Origin: Scenedesmus sp. ARA3
Taxonomy: Eukaryota > Chlorophyta > Chlorophyceae > Sphaeropleales > Scenedesmaceae
Direction of reading: 5' to 3'
Assembly (NCBI GenBank): GCA_004335835.1
Contig: RWJK01001243.1
Coordinates: forward strand, 4,969 to 68,968
Length of the DNA: 64,000 nt
The position numbers and the translations under genes are program-made. Under the pieces are notes generated by a model. It made no database searches. It saw only the letters and a program-made list of their open reading frames with translations, and was not told the origin of the DNA. Below, piece after piece: positions 11,001 through 21,339 of this stretch. The first letter of the stretch is position 1; each line of letters starts with the position of its first letter.

Positions 11001-12595
11001 ATGCCACTGCACATGAGATGGATGCTTGGACATGCACATCCCACAAGTGCATACTGCGTTTTAATCACAGTCCCTGGGTGCTGGCATGAAGTTGCCTCAA
11101 AATTTCACCACCTGCACATGTGTGTTCACAGGATGCCTCTACTTTTCGAGTGAAGCTGGTTGCACTGGCGCAAGCGACAACATCACCATGGCAGTACGAC
11201 GAGTTTTTCAGCACCCCAAACATGACGGGTTGCGCAGCCCAAGTGGTGGACTGGTCTGATGTACTGCTCAACCTCACACAGTATGCAGATCCTGGCACCA
11301 GCACCTGCCCCCGCATAGGATACATGATAGAGTGCATCGCCGCTGTCAGCCCCTCACGCTACTGTACCTTCCGATACAAGTTGGAAGAGCTGGCCCAATG
11401 CGGCACCACAAGCACAGCAACAGCGTCCGGAAGCAGCAGTGCATCTCACCTAGACACGCCCGTAGGCAGCAGTGCTGCACAGCTCCCTGCTTCTCCACCT
11501 AGTACTGCTGGTTCCACAGCAGAACCCAGCTCCACACCTCAGCTAGGCCAGGCAGAGGCCGACGTGCCACCCTTGGCCAGTGAAGTTGACAGCCTGGACG
11601 CCCAACTGGCCTACTACTTTGCCAGCATTGGCAAGGCCGGCAACTTCAACATCACCAAGCAGCAGTGCCTGGCCCAGCCATTCATATTTGGCAACCTCAC
11701 ACTGGCCAGCGACCTGCCCCTGAAGTGTGAGGCCCTGCGCGCGTGCCTCAGCAGCTACCGGGTGTGGATGTTTCGTGGCGCAGCATGCAACGTGGCGCTG
11801 CTGTACACAACTGGAGGCAGCGGCTGCAGTGGCGGTGTGGGCACTGTCACCTGGAACTCTGACGGTGAGTGCTTGGCAGGTGTTCGTGCCATGCATGCTG
11901 TCCAGCAGTGGCTGCTGCTGTGTGGCTGTGACACATGCGCAAGTACAAGATGTGGGTGTGCTGTGTAGCGGTTTCTTGCTGAGGGTGTTTGCATATGATC
12001 ATCCTGCTGCAGCTGTTGATAGGCCTTGGGCAGCTGTGGGTGTTGTGACTGCGTTACTGTGCCTCCAGCTGTAGGAGGCTTGCAGGAAAGCCACTGGTGC
12101 AACAATGCTGAAACAGAAAGCGGCATTGTTCAGCGCTGCTTGCAGGACACCTCCCAATGCATGTAGCTGCGCATGTAGCTGTGACTAGATGGGAGAACTG
12201 CTTGCTGGCAGCTTTCCTGCAGGCTATGTGCTTGTGCTTGGCAGCTACGGCATCGCTGCATGAATTGAGGCTGCGATGCTGCTCTGGGCAAACTTTAGCC
12301 ATGAATCTGCTGGTAAATGTGTGGTGCTGCTGCTGCTGTTCTGTTGTGCCGCCTGCCAGGCACTTGGGGCGCTGTTGGGGTCTTCACAAACTCAATATCT
12401 GGAGTAACCAGCTTCTATGCAACCCGCAAGACTGCCAACGCAATGGATGTATCTGTGGAGATCAATGGGGGATGCCATGCCAAGTACACACCCTCAACTG
12501 GATTGATGCGCAACAACAACTCTGCAACCAGGTTATCCTGTGGTCTGCTGGGACTCAGTGCATTGATAGCTGTAGTTCTAGCACTGATGATCTGA
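8094..12595 (+). CDS. Tandem-module cysteine-rich secreted-type protein with GPI-like tail, family not recognised
   Basis: Exons: 8094-8251 (start uncertain), five module exons at 8333-8615, 8892-9457, 9698-10138, 10350-10895 and 11132-11864, and a last exon at 12360-12595. Junction phases agree except in the second module. The module pattern is FRVKLV..., Y.EEVFSTPN.TG..TQVVDW, YA.PG.STCP and C.Y.Y.EEL.QCG. It is followed by a Ser/Thr-rich linker and SNISTNCSC..C, with many N-X-S/T sites. Module exon 1 keeps only the linker half. The final exon ends in a hydrophobic run after NNNSATRLSCGLLGLSALI, which looks like a GPI-attachment signal. A surface or cell-wall role is inferred. No clear signal peptide was found in the chosen first exon; another ATG at 8074 opens a hydrophobic but soon-terminated frame. 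I do not recognise the family. Confidence 0.7.
8333..11864 (+). repeat. Tandem array of five duplicated module exons
   Basis: Units start at 8333, 8892, 9698, 10350 and 11132. Each intact exon starts and ends in phase 0 (441 and 546 nt for units 3 and 4), so a unit can be added or skipped without shifting frame. Flanking introns also share sequence, for example CACCTGCACGTGT.. before the acceptors of units 3 and 4. This indicates that exon plus intron were duplicated together. Confidence 0.8.
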
Positions 12596-14189
12596 TTGTG
12601 CACATCATTGGGCTTGGTCCCTCGAGGCCTGTGAATGGCATGTACTGTGTTGCAATGGCACTTGATGGCATATGAACTGACACAGCGCTCGTACAACAGT
12701 GCTGTCAAATATCTCTGCACATTGCGCGATCAGTCCTTGTGCACAGAATCTGTCAGTTTCTGTGTTGTTTCCTTTGGCTGATACCTGTGTGCACATGCAG
12801 ATTTTGCACTTTTCTTTCATGATTTTGGCCCTAGTTGTTGTGCATCACTGGGCTACACACGCAGGCCATAGAGACAAGACTAGCACTTGAATCCTTTTGG
12901 CAGGGATGGTTACTGTATTACAACATCATAGGCGTGTCATTTTTGGTTTTTTCATCAACTACTGCTGTAGCGTTGGCCCAGCCATCTGGCAGCACTGACA
13001 GCACGCCCCTCCTTTGTATTTTGAGCACCCTGTCTTGACCTGAAGACATTGCACTGATCATTGTTCATTTCTTGGTAGTCTGTGTGGGTGTGTATGCAAG
13101 AAAAACATGCAGTAGTTCAGCCGCAATAATGCCAGCAGCAGGGAAGCAATGATAGGTCCAGGTTGTTCCTTGTTGACATGGTGAGCAGTATGCTGCCCAC
13201 ATGATAGCATCAGGACAAATGTGCTGAAGTTTCTGTATCAGTGGGGCCAATGCTCCTCCTTCAGGGTACATCCCGCAGGAATGCGTGGCGTTGTTGCATC
13301 TTGGTACGTGTGAGTGAACTGCAGCCTGCAAGGTTTGGCGCCTGCAACGTGTTTGATTTGAATGTTTCTCAGTGAGGACTTGGCAGCAAGCTGTTGGTGA
13401 ACGGCGGCAGAGGCCATGCTGCGGTTCAGTCATTGCAGACGGCCACCCTAAAATCATGTGTACATGTGCCTGAGCTCATCAGGCTGCGGTACTGCACAGT
13501 CTGTGCACGATGCAAGATGCATTGCGCATTGAGTGAGGCAAGCTTCGCGTGCTTGCATTTGTTCTCAACGGGGCCCTGGTTAACCCAGGCTGCCTAGGCA
13601 AGCTGGGACACGTCTTGAGCGGTCACCGCTATGTCAAATACCTTGTTACTGTATGAGCTGCATCTGGGTCAGAACAGCGCGGCGCTGCCGTGTTGTGACT
13701 TGCTGCATACATAGCTGCCTTTGACGGCCGGTATATCCTACATCAACTAGTAGTTGCTTGCCTTTGTGTCGCAGCCATTATGCAGATGCCGATGGCCGTT
13801 AGGTACGGCTGCCGTGGTGATTTCCTCTTGATTTGTCAGGCTACAGCTGGCCTGGTAACATTCCTCCAGTGCCCGGCACGCAGCATGGTGTGTCAGCTTA
13901 CAGCAGCACCTGTGCAAAGGTGCCTCGTTTGCGCCGATGCAGTGTGCCATACACGGCGGGAAGCTGTGTAGTTGCGCACCAACCCATACTGAGCCTCGGC
14001 AAAGTTCAGAGAACGAAGGGTTAGAAACGCTAAAATCAAGCCTTCCGCCGTCTGTGGTGGCATGCACAACACAGGATGGCCACAGCAGTGCACACGGAGG
14101 CGCATGAGGTTGCAAAACTATGCAGCCAACAATTTCTGTGAAACATATGTCGCCTACTGCCTCAAAGCATAATCAGATATTCACGTTGC
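12596..14189. other. Convergent intergenic region, no gene seen
   Basis: Lies between the ends of the plus-strand modular gene and the minus-strand adenylate kinase, so it should hold both 3' UTRs. No ORF here has coding character. Confidence 0.5.
13898..13902 (-). terminator. Candidate TGTAA polyadenylation signal of adenylate kinase
   Basis: TTACA on the plus strand reads TGTAA in sense, 288 nt after the adenylate kinase stop. TGTAA is the usual chlorophycean poly(A) signal. It is a five-base motif, so chance occurrence is possible. Confidence 0.3.
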
Positions 14190-16693
14190 TCAGTCGTCGT
14201 ACACCAGGCACTCTGGCTGCTCAGGGTTGCTGGCGCAGAAGTCCTCCAGGGGATCCCCGATCTTGGCATATGCCTGGTCCAGGGCAGCAGAGATGGCTGA
14301 TGCCACGGCCTCCATGGAGTGGTCACCCTCAATCTGCAGTGCATGTGCACGGCAGACGCAGCATGCAGTGAGTGAGTGGGTTTGCGTGTAATTGAGTGCT
14401 TGCCTCGTTCAAGGTGACACAGATGGCTGCAGGCGCGGCATGCATGAAGTGGCATCCCCAATGTGTTGCTTGCTCGCTCGCAAACAGGATGCATCAGATG
14501 GTGAGGGGATGCCTCACAAGCTACTGCCCAAACTACTGGTAGTATGTATGCTAATGGAGCGGTCTTGTCCCGTGCAAGCTGCATAGATGCTGGTGCTTGA
14601 CACAACACAGGACCCAGCCTGGTGCGAAAGCGAGAGCCAAGTCTGCTGCAACCCTCGCGCAAGACACTGCCACAAATGTGTGGTCCAGCACCATCACCCA
14701 CCTCGCACAGGCAATCCCTGTAGTACCCGATGACTGAGTCGACGTTCTTGAAGTGGGTCTCTAGCCGCGTCTTGCACTGCAGCCACAACCACCCAATGAC
14801 AGCAGCGCAGCAAACAGCAAAGCAGGGCCGTCAGCATATTCAGTCGCACATCGGCTGGTGTTAGCGGTGTTTGCCGGAAGCATGCTGGTTGCGTGCCTGC
14901 AGCGCTTGCATCCTGACTGCCGGCTTGTCCATGCATGAACAGGCTGTTCCTGCTGCAGCAGCGCATTGGCCTTTGTCTATCTGTCATTGCCATGCCTTGA
15001 GCCGGGACACAAACACACGCTCGAACCACATGTAACGACAGCATACACACATGTTAGCATATAGCAAGCAGCGCGCCCTCACCTTCTCCTCTGTGTCGTC
15101 GCTGCGCTGCTACAGCATGCATGCACCACCCCAACGCCTTGTGCCAACAACCCAGGCAAACAAGAAAACACGACTGGCTACAGTGGACTTTGCCGCACTT
15201 TCTCCTCTGCGTCGTCGCTGCGCTGCACTATTGTGCAGGCATTACCACCACCACCGCATCCTGCCTTGAACAATACACATGTAAGCTGAATGACACAAAT
15301 GGCCGTAGTATGGCTTGCCGCACCTTCTCCTCTGTGTCATCGCTGCGCTGCACCAGTCTGTCCATGATCTCAGCCGGAGGCGGCTTGTACTTGAGGTGGT
15401 AGATGGCACCTGTCTGTGGGTCCATGCGGCGGCCCACCACGCGCTCCACCAGCAGCTCAGCAGGCACCTGTGCGTTACAAATATGTTACATTGTTACAAA
15501 GGTGTTACACAAATTCAAGCAGATCAATCCAGATCGCTTCCCAGAGATGTATAAAATCACAGCTGCTGCAGCTGTGCATTTGCATACTGGCAGCCTACCC
15601 ACCACAACAACCAGCAGGCTTCTATGAGGGCACCCCAGTTCAAACAAGGATGAAAATCCAAGTATCAAATGCTTTTGGATAATAAGCTCACATCGATGAG
15701 CAGGAAGATGTCTGGCCGGATGCCCTCAGCCTCAATGGCCTCAGCCTGGCTGGCGCTGCGGGGGTAGCCGTCCAGCAGCCAGCCGCGCTGCTGCACGTCA
15801 TCACCCGCAAGCCTGCGGCAGCAGCAGCAGCAGCAGCAGAATGCAGTAGTGTCAGCAACGCGGGCCTTACGGATATGAGCAAGCACTGCTGAGCAATGCT
15901 CTGGGCAGAACGGTGACAGGCGGCTGCAGACGCTAAGAATGCGCCATGGCAGCTTGCAGTAGATGCGCCTGCCTGCCCGGCTACGCGGCTGTGCCCTCGG
16001 CCCTCCTGCTCGCCTGCCAATGCTGCGGTGCGAGTGCCTGCTGTTGCGCTGCTTGACACGCTACTACTCCTTGTTCTGCTGATGAGCCGTACAGTGGTGT
16101 TCATGACGCTACTGCTGCTGCCGTTGCACGGCAGGTGCACCTGGAGCCCATCATATCAGACAAGAAATGTCAGCCGCCCGCCTGCTGTGCATGCTGCTTC
16201 TGCTGTTGTTGCTGATGCAGCCGCTGCTGCCACTACCGCCGCTCCCACTGTGCATGCTGCTGCTGATGCTGCTGCTGCTGTCCCACCTGCTCTTGACCAT
16301 CTCCACCACCACCTCATCTGGCACCAGCACGCCCTGGTCCATGAAGTCCTTGGCCTTCTTGCCTGCAGGCGTTATGACAATGTTTTTACATTGTTGAGGT
16401 TGTAATACATTGTCCTAGGAGCTTTTGGTTGTCATGTAGAGCTGCAGCCACACTACATGTATGTCTCAAGAACCTTGCTGCCTCGGCTGCCAGTAACATG
16501 CATTTGCTGGTCTTGTTGCTGCACCTGCTGTGTTGAGCTGGCCTTGCTGACGGACACAAAGCGCAGCTGCCAGAAGCAGCTGCAGCACTGAACTTTTCCT
16601 TACTAATGGTTCAACACAACGCACCTGCGGGTGTGCCCTGCTGCACCTGCTCACGCAGCAGGTCTCCAACAGAGATGTGCACCAGGTTGAACT

Positions 16694-16750
<57 letters not shown>

Positions 16751-16800
16751 NNNNNNNNNNNNNNNNNNNNNNNNNNNNNNNNNNNNNNNNNNNNNNNNNN

Positions 16801-16863
<63 letters not shown>

Positions 16864-17649
16864 TGCATGCAGGGGTGCAGCAAATGTGCCAAAGTGAGAG
16901 TTTGTGATGCTCCTGTTGCTGGTGTATGTAGCTAAGTGCATGAGCTGTAGGGAATCTGGCTTTATTGAAGGGACGCTGCGTACATCAATCCAAGTGCAAC
17001 CTGCAAATCCATGGCAGCCTCGCCATGCTGCTCACACACTGCTATTGTGTATCCGCTGGGTGGCTGTGTGGTAGCAGGCTGCATGCACGTCCGCAGGTTG
17101 CATAGGGTGGGTCTGCAACGACAGCAGATGTCACTGCACAGGCGGCGCCTTTGGCTGGCTCTGCACTGACCTTGTCCACAATCTTCTCGCACTGTGTGCC
17201 CTTGCCAGCTGCTGGTGCTCCAGCGATCATGACGCGCAGCGGCCGCTTGGTTGTCGTTGCTGCATCAGCCTGCAAGCAGTTGAGGGGCAACGCACAATGT
17301 GTGTGCCAAGTGAGTGCCAAGTGAATTGCAAGCAGTAGACAGCAAGACCCAGAGGTAACTTGGCAGCTGCTGAGCAGCTCATTGGGGCCCATACAGGTCG
17401 CAACGGTACATATCCCATCAATGGAATCTTTTCCTGTGATCAGCTGTTTGTCCTGTGCGGAAATTCATGAGCAGATGATTTACCTTCACGACCAGGCAGC
17501 GGCGAGCCACGCGACCAGCACCTGCAGCACAATTTGCGTCAGCTTTCTGTCGCAATCAAACTAGATCTGCAGGTTAAACATGTGTACGTACGTGCACGCG
17601 CTGGGGCGAAGGCCGCCCTGCTGTATGTCCTCTGCTGGCAGAGCTGCAT
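14190..17649 (-). CDS. ADK: Chloroplast adenylate kinase with CP12-like C-terminal tail
   Basis: Nine exons join in phase to 273 residues: 17592-17649, 17484-17521, 17171-17269, 16625-16691, 16287-16362, 15692-15812, 15324-15467, 14702-14776 and 14190-14333. The enzyme interconverts 2 ADP with ATP and AMP. Visible features are an Arg/Ala-rich transit peptide starting MQLCQQRTYSRAAF, the P-loop GAPAAGKGTQCE, HISVGDLLREQV, the NMP and lid region LVPDEVVVEMV, DGYPRSASQAEAIE, and the lid RRMDPQTGAIYHLKYKPP. The last exon adds DPLEDFCASNPEQPEC plus LVYDD. This closely resembles the cysteine-pair C-terminus of CP12, as reported for Chlamydomonas ADK3. Such a tail can form a disulfide and bind GAPDH, which would link the enzyme to redox control of the Calvin cycle (inferred). 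The gene shares a 211-bp divergent promoter with the phosphatase to its right. Confidence 0.92.
15079..15356 (-). repeat. Three tandem copies of adenylate kinase exon 7 3' end plus splice donor
   Basis: The functional exon end encoding QRSDDTEEK and its GT donor lie at 15318-15356. Two further copies follow in the intron at about 15195-15228 and 15079-15110. Both still read (Q)RSDD(T/A)EEK followed by GTGCGG or GTGAGG. Donor spacing is 126 and 115 bp. Confidence 0.85.
15819..15839 (-). repeat. (CTG)n, sense, next to the adenylate kinase exon 6 acceptor
   Basis: Seven CAG triplets on the plus strand (CTG in sense), a few bases from the acceptor preceding 15812. Confidence 0.7.
16692..16860 (-). 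repeat. Long (CTG)n microsatellite with 50-N assembly gap, abutting a 3' splice site
   Basis: CAG triplets on the plus strand run into the acceptor of adenylate kinase exon 4 (exon starts at 16691). They are interrupted by exactly 50 N at 16751-16800. The N run is likely a placeholder for a repeat the assembler could not span, so the true length is unknown. The polyglutamine and polyleucine ORFs predicted here are artefacts of an intron. Confidence 0.9.
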
Positions 17650-17860
17650 TTACGTTTTTGTGTTGAGCAAGCTTCACAGCTGCTCCTACAATTGGGACGA
17701 GCCCTCGAAACCCGCTAATATCTGGTGATCTTTGGCAGTTGACACTAGGCACGAACCCCAATAACAAGTGCTCCGGCACTAGTGTCTCTTCGATCTTCTG
17801 CCTGGCCAGAAGGCTGGGTCCTCACGTCTGCTGCATGTGTGTGAGTGAACGCACGCGGCT
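17650..17860. promoter_or_regulatory. Divergent (bidirectional) promoter region
   Basis: 211 bp separate the adenylate kinase start (minus) from the phosphatase start (plus), so both promoters and 5' UTRs must lie here. I see no obvious TATA box. Confidence 0.5.
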
Positions 17861-19374
17861 ATGCTTTCAAGCTCAAACTCTGTCAACATAAGACGGTGCC
17901 GGACACTCTGCCCGCTCAACTGCAAGCTGCACAGGGTACCACTGCTGCAGACGATTCAAACAAGAACCATGGCAGCAGCAGCAGACTGCAAGTATGAAAA
18001 CAAGGCTGACTTCAACTTGGGGCCTACAACAGGTGATCCAGTAGGCAGAGGTCACTGTAAGAGCAGCACAAACCCTCCTGCTGCTGACTCAGCCCACATG
18101 GGTCGTGCAAAAGCAAGCAGCAGAACAGCACAGCCGGCCGCAGTAGATCAACACATCTGCACTGATAGATGGATCAGACTGGTTGATGGCAGCTACTCTG
18201 GCCCCATGAACATGCAACTGCTTGCAACAACCAACTCAGCGTACTGTTGCAGTGCACACAACTTGTCTGCACTGCACGCTGCATTGGTGCAGCCAACTGC
18301 ACCCTACTAGGATGCAGTGCCTCTCGTTGCAGCAGCGTGCTATGAAAAACAGTTACGCGGTGACATTCATACATGATGCACTGCAGCCGAGGAGGCCATG
18401 GTGTATGGCGCTGCCAGGCCTGGCGCAAAGCAGCAGAGGTGAGAGGCCATGCACATGTAAAAGGACGAAACTATACAGAAAATATGTGCGTGTAAGTCAG
18501 TTACTGGTGCTTGTTCTTGCCATCGAGATGTGGTGCAAAGCAGCTGCGGATTGCCTGATTCCGCCTCGCGCCAGCTGCCTAGCAAGTAACAGGTTCTGCT
18601 GAACACCTCATGCTGTGTGCTGTCTGCTGCTGTGGTGGTGCTGCTGCAGGTGCTACACGCCTGAGCTGAGGGTGACAGCGGATGAGGGTGAGCTACGGCA
18701 GCAGCAGCAGCAGCCAGCTGCTAGTTTTTGCCGCCGTTTTGGAGCTGCAGCAGTGCTGCTGAGGGTGTATGCACATGCAGAGGGAGTTGCCCATGCCTTG
18801 TTCAACTGCTGCTCTCTCTGTTTGCTTGCTGGTAAGAGCCGAGGTACACCAGCCAAGGACCAGCAAAATGAGTTAGCTGCTATTTGAATCCGATGAAGGT
18901 GTGAGGCGCTGCTGCCACTGTTGCTTGCTGCTGCTGCTGCTGTCGCTGCTGCTGCTGTTGCCGCTGCTGCTGTGCCGCTGCAGTTGCTGAGTGGGTTGAC
19001 GCAATCAAGGCAGTTGGCGTGACGCGCGTGGTCAGCATGCTGTCAGACTCAGAGCTGGTTACATATGCAGAGCCGCTGCCTGCAGCCATGGAGGCAGCTT
19101 TCGGCGCTGGCAAGTACATCAACATAAATGCAAAGGCACAAGGTGCGTGGCTGTTGTTTGCAATGGCAGCAGTGACGTGTTGCTTTCAGGTTGAGGAGCA
19201 AAGACGCTGCGGCAGCGCAACACCTGGTGTGAAGGCGTAGCTTGGTCCATGCTGACCTGCCTTGCGTGATTTGTGGCGAACACGCCACTGATAGATAGCA
19301 GCGCTGTCAAACAGCAGACTGTTTGCTGCTTTGCTGTCTGCGGTTGTTTGGTAGCGCTGCTCATGCTCATGTTA

Positions 19375-19415
<41 letters not shown>

Positions 19416-19956
19416 GCAGAGGGGCCAGCAGAGATCCTCAAGGCCTTGCAGGCAGCAACAGCAGCAGGCGACACAGTGAGTTCATGCTTGTACTCTGCTT
19501 CGCAGTCGACAGCACTATCGAGACAAGTCGCAGGCTGACTTGAAGTGCTGCTTGCATACTGCAGCTGGAGATGCGCACAACAGCTGATGCAATGCTTGCA
19601 GGACAGGGCGTCCCACCTAAAAGCGTATTCGAGGACACACAGCTCCAGCGTACAGCCCATTTGGCCTGTCTCCTGCTACGAACTCAACGCCCCACCAGCC
19701 ATGTGCTTGATTCATTGGCGCCTCAAAGGCTCTGGTGCCGCTGCTGCTGCTCATGCAGGCGGTGGTGCACTGCTGGGGCGGTGGCGGCCGCACCGGCATT
19801 GCACAGGCGGCCTACCTCATGGCATCTAAGGGTATGAGTGCAGAGGAGGCAGCAGAGGCAGTAGCCAGCTATGCAAAGGCACATGGGCTGTCACGGCGTG
19901 TGGATGTGGCTGCGCTGAAGGAATTTGCTGCAGCGGCTGGCGTAGCGAAGCTGTAG
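17861..19956 (+). CDS. Small tyrosine/dual-specificity phosphatase-like protein (CX5R)
   Basis: Six exons (17861-18056, 18387-18438, 18650-18687, 18984-19142, 19420-19475, 19759-19956) join in phase to 232 residues. Recognisable blocks are FNLGPTTGD, MVYGAARPG, CYTPELRVTADEVAEWV, GVTRVVSMLSDSEL and the P-loop VVHCWGGGGRTGIA. The P-loop places the nucleophile at Cys172 and the arginine at Arg178, the CX5R signature of cysteine phosphatases. The C-terminus is helical and Ala rich. The first about 35 residues (MLSSSNSVNIRRCRTL..) could be an organelle-targeting peptide; a second Met at residue 37 is an alternative start. The join between exons 1 and 2 is the least certain. The substrate is unknown. 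Confidence 0.8.
19378..19413 (+). repeat. (CTG)12 at the 3' splice site of phosphatase exon 5
   Basis: Twelve CTG triplets in sense orientation, followed by CCGCAG and the exon at 19420. Confidence 0.85.
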
Positions 19957-20051
19957 GTGGTGGCAGTTGCTGCTGCTGCTCATGTAGGCTGTTGTCGTGG
20001 ATGTGGCTGCGCTGAAGGAGTTTGGCAGCAGCTGGCGCAGAAAAGCTGTAA
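19957..20051 (+). repeat. Partial tandem duplicate of the phosphatase 3' end
   Basis: The segment around 19996-20051 repeats the last coding block (GGATGTGGCTGCGCTGAAGG, then ..GCTGTA) that ends the gene at 19956, with small indels. Its end supplies TGTAA at 20047-20051, a possible poly(A) signal for the gene itself. Confidence 0.7.
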
Positions 20052-20639
20052 ACTATTGTTGCTGCCTGTCAGGCTGTAGTCATAGGGCATACAGCTGGGT
20101 GATGTGCGGGTTTTGGCGGCAATTCGCGGGCTGACGCTGTCATAAAGTCGTTTGAATGCTACCAGTGCCACGCATCTGGGGGCAGACATCAACAGGCCAT
20201 AGCGGCTTTTTGTTGGCGTGGCTGTGCATCGCAGGATAGGTGTTATGTGCGTGGGGCGCCGCTCAGGGCAGTGCAGTACGTGCCTCTAAATACCGTACAT
20301 GAGAATCGTGGCGTGCGCGGTGTGCATAGTGTCAAATGGTTATGGCCTCTGCATCTTGTGGCTTTGGACCCCATGTGCGTCATGAGTCAATTAACTGCAG
20401 TTGCTGCCAGGACCTGCTTGTAAGCCCCTCGCATCACAAATGTTCTGGCACCTGCTGCACCTGCCAACCACCCTCTGCGCTCTCCCAAGGTTAACGAGTG
20501 CACAGCCCCAGCTGACTTCAATTGGGATCATTTGCAAACGACAGCCGTTTACAGCCACTGCTCTGCCAACGGACAGGCTCCATGCCACACAAAGCAGACC
20601 TTCGACACCACAACCGCGCAGCGGTAAAAACAAGCGCGC

Positions 20640-21339
20640 AGCGCTTTCTCTGCCCCTGTCGCAGCACGGCCACACGCCCTCTACTGCAGCAGGCGGCGCC
20701 GCGGCCACCTACTCCATCTCTCCCACAAGCTGCGGCACCCCCATGCATATGGTCACATATGCCATGCATGTGGTGTCACATATGCCATGCACTCGAATCG
20801 AATAATTTCTGACAACATATCAACCTAGTCATTGCCATGGTGCCAGGTGCCACTGACTGGCCTCGATTGGCACCGACTGCAATTTGCAGGTGACACCCTG
20901 ATTCAGTCTGCTTCAGCACGCCCACACTCCCTCCACTGCAGCCGGCAGCACCACCGCCACCTGCTCCATCACCCCAACCCTCTGCAGCACCCTCACCCCC
21001 TTGCCTGACGGCGGTGCAGCAGGAAACATGCTGCCAGTCAAACAGCCTTCGTGCAGCCCTCCACTGCAGCAGGCAGTGCCACCTCCGCCTGCTCCATCAC
21101 CCCGACCCGCTGCAGGACCCGCAGGCATGCCTGCGCAGGTGGCGTTGCATAGTCACCCAGCTACACATGCTGCCAGTCAAACAGCCTCCGCCAGCACGCC
21201 CACACGCCCTCTACTGCTGCAGGCAGCACCACCTGTGCTTGCTCCATCACCCCAACCCGCTGCAGCACCCTCACACCCTTGCCTGAGGGCAGTGCATACT
21301 CACCCCAGTCAGCACATGCTTCTAGGCAAACAGCCTTCG
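20640..21339 (-). repeat. Degenerate copies of the cyclase C-terminal coding block
   Basis: The cyclase end at about 21340-21440 (GKGVRVLQRVGVME.., LPAAVEGVWAC) recurs downstream in sense. Copies lie at about 21195-21290, 21055-21130, 20922-21010 and, decayed, 20640-20745. The copies at 21195-21290 and 20922-21010 still have the same open frame. They may be 3' UTR sequence or alternative terminal exons. The region 20052-20640 to their left shows nothing else. A TGTAA in sense lies at 20549-20553. Confidence 0.75.

Noticed and set aside
16606..16941. Polyglutamine, polyserine, polyalanine and polyleucine ORFs
   Set aside because: All are readings of one CAG microsatellite and assembly gap within an adenylate kinase intron.
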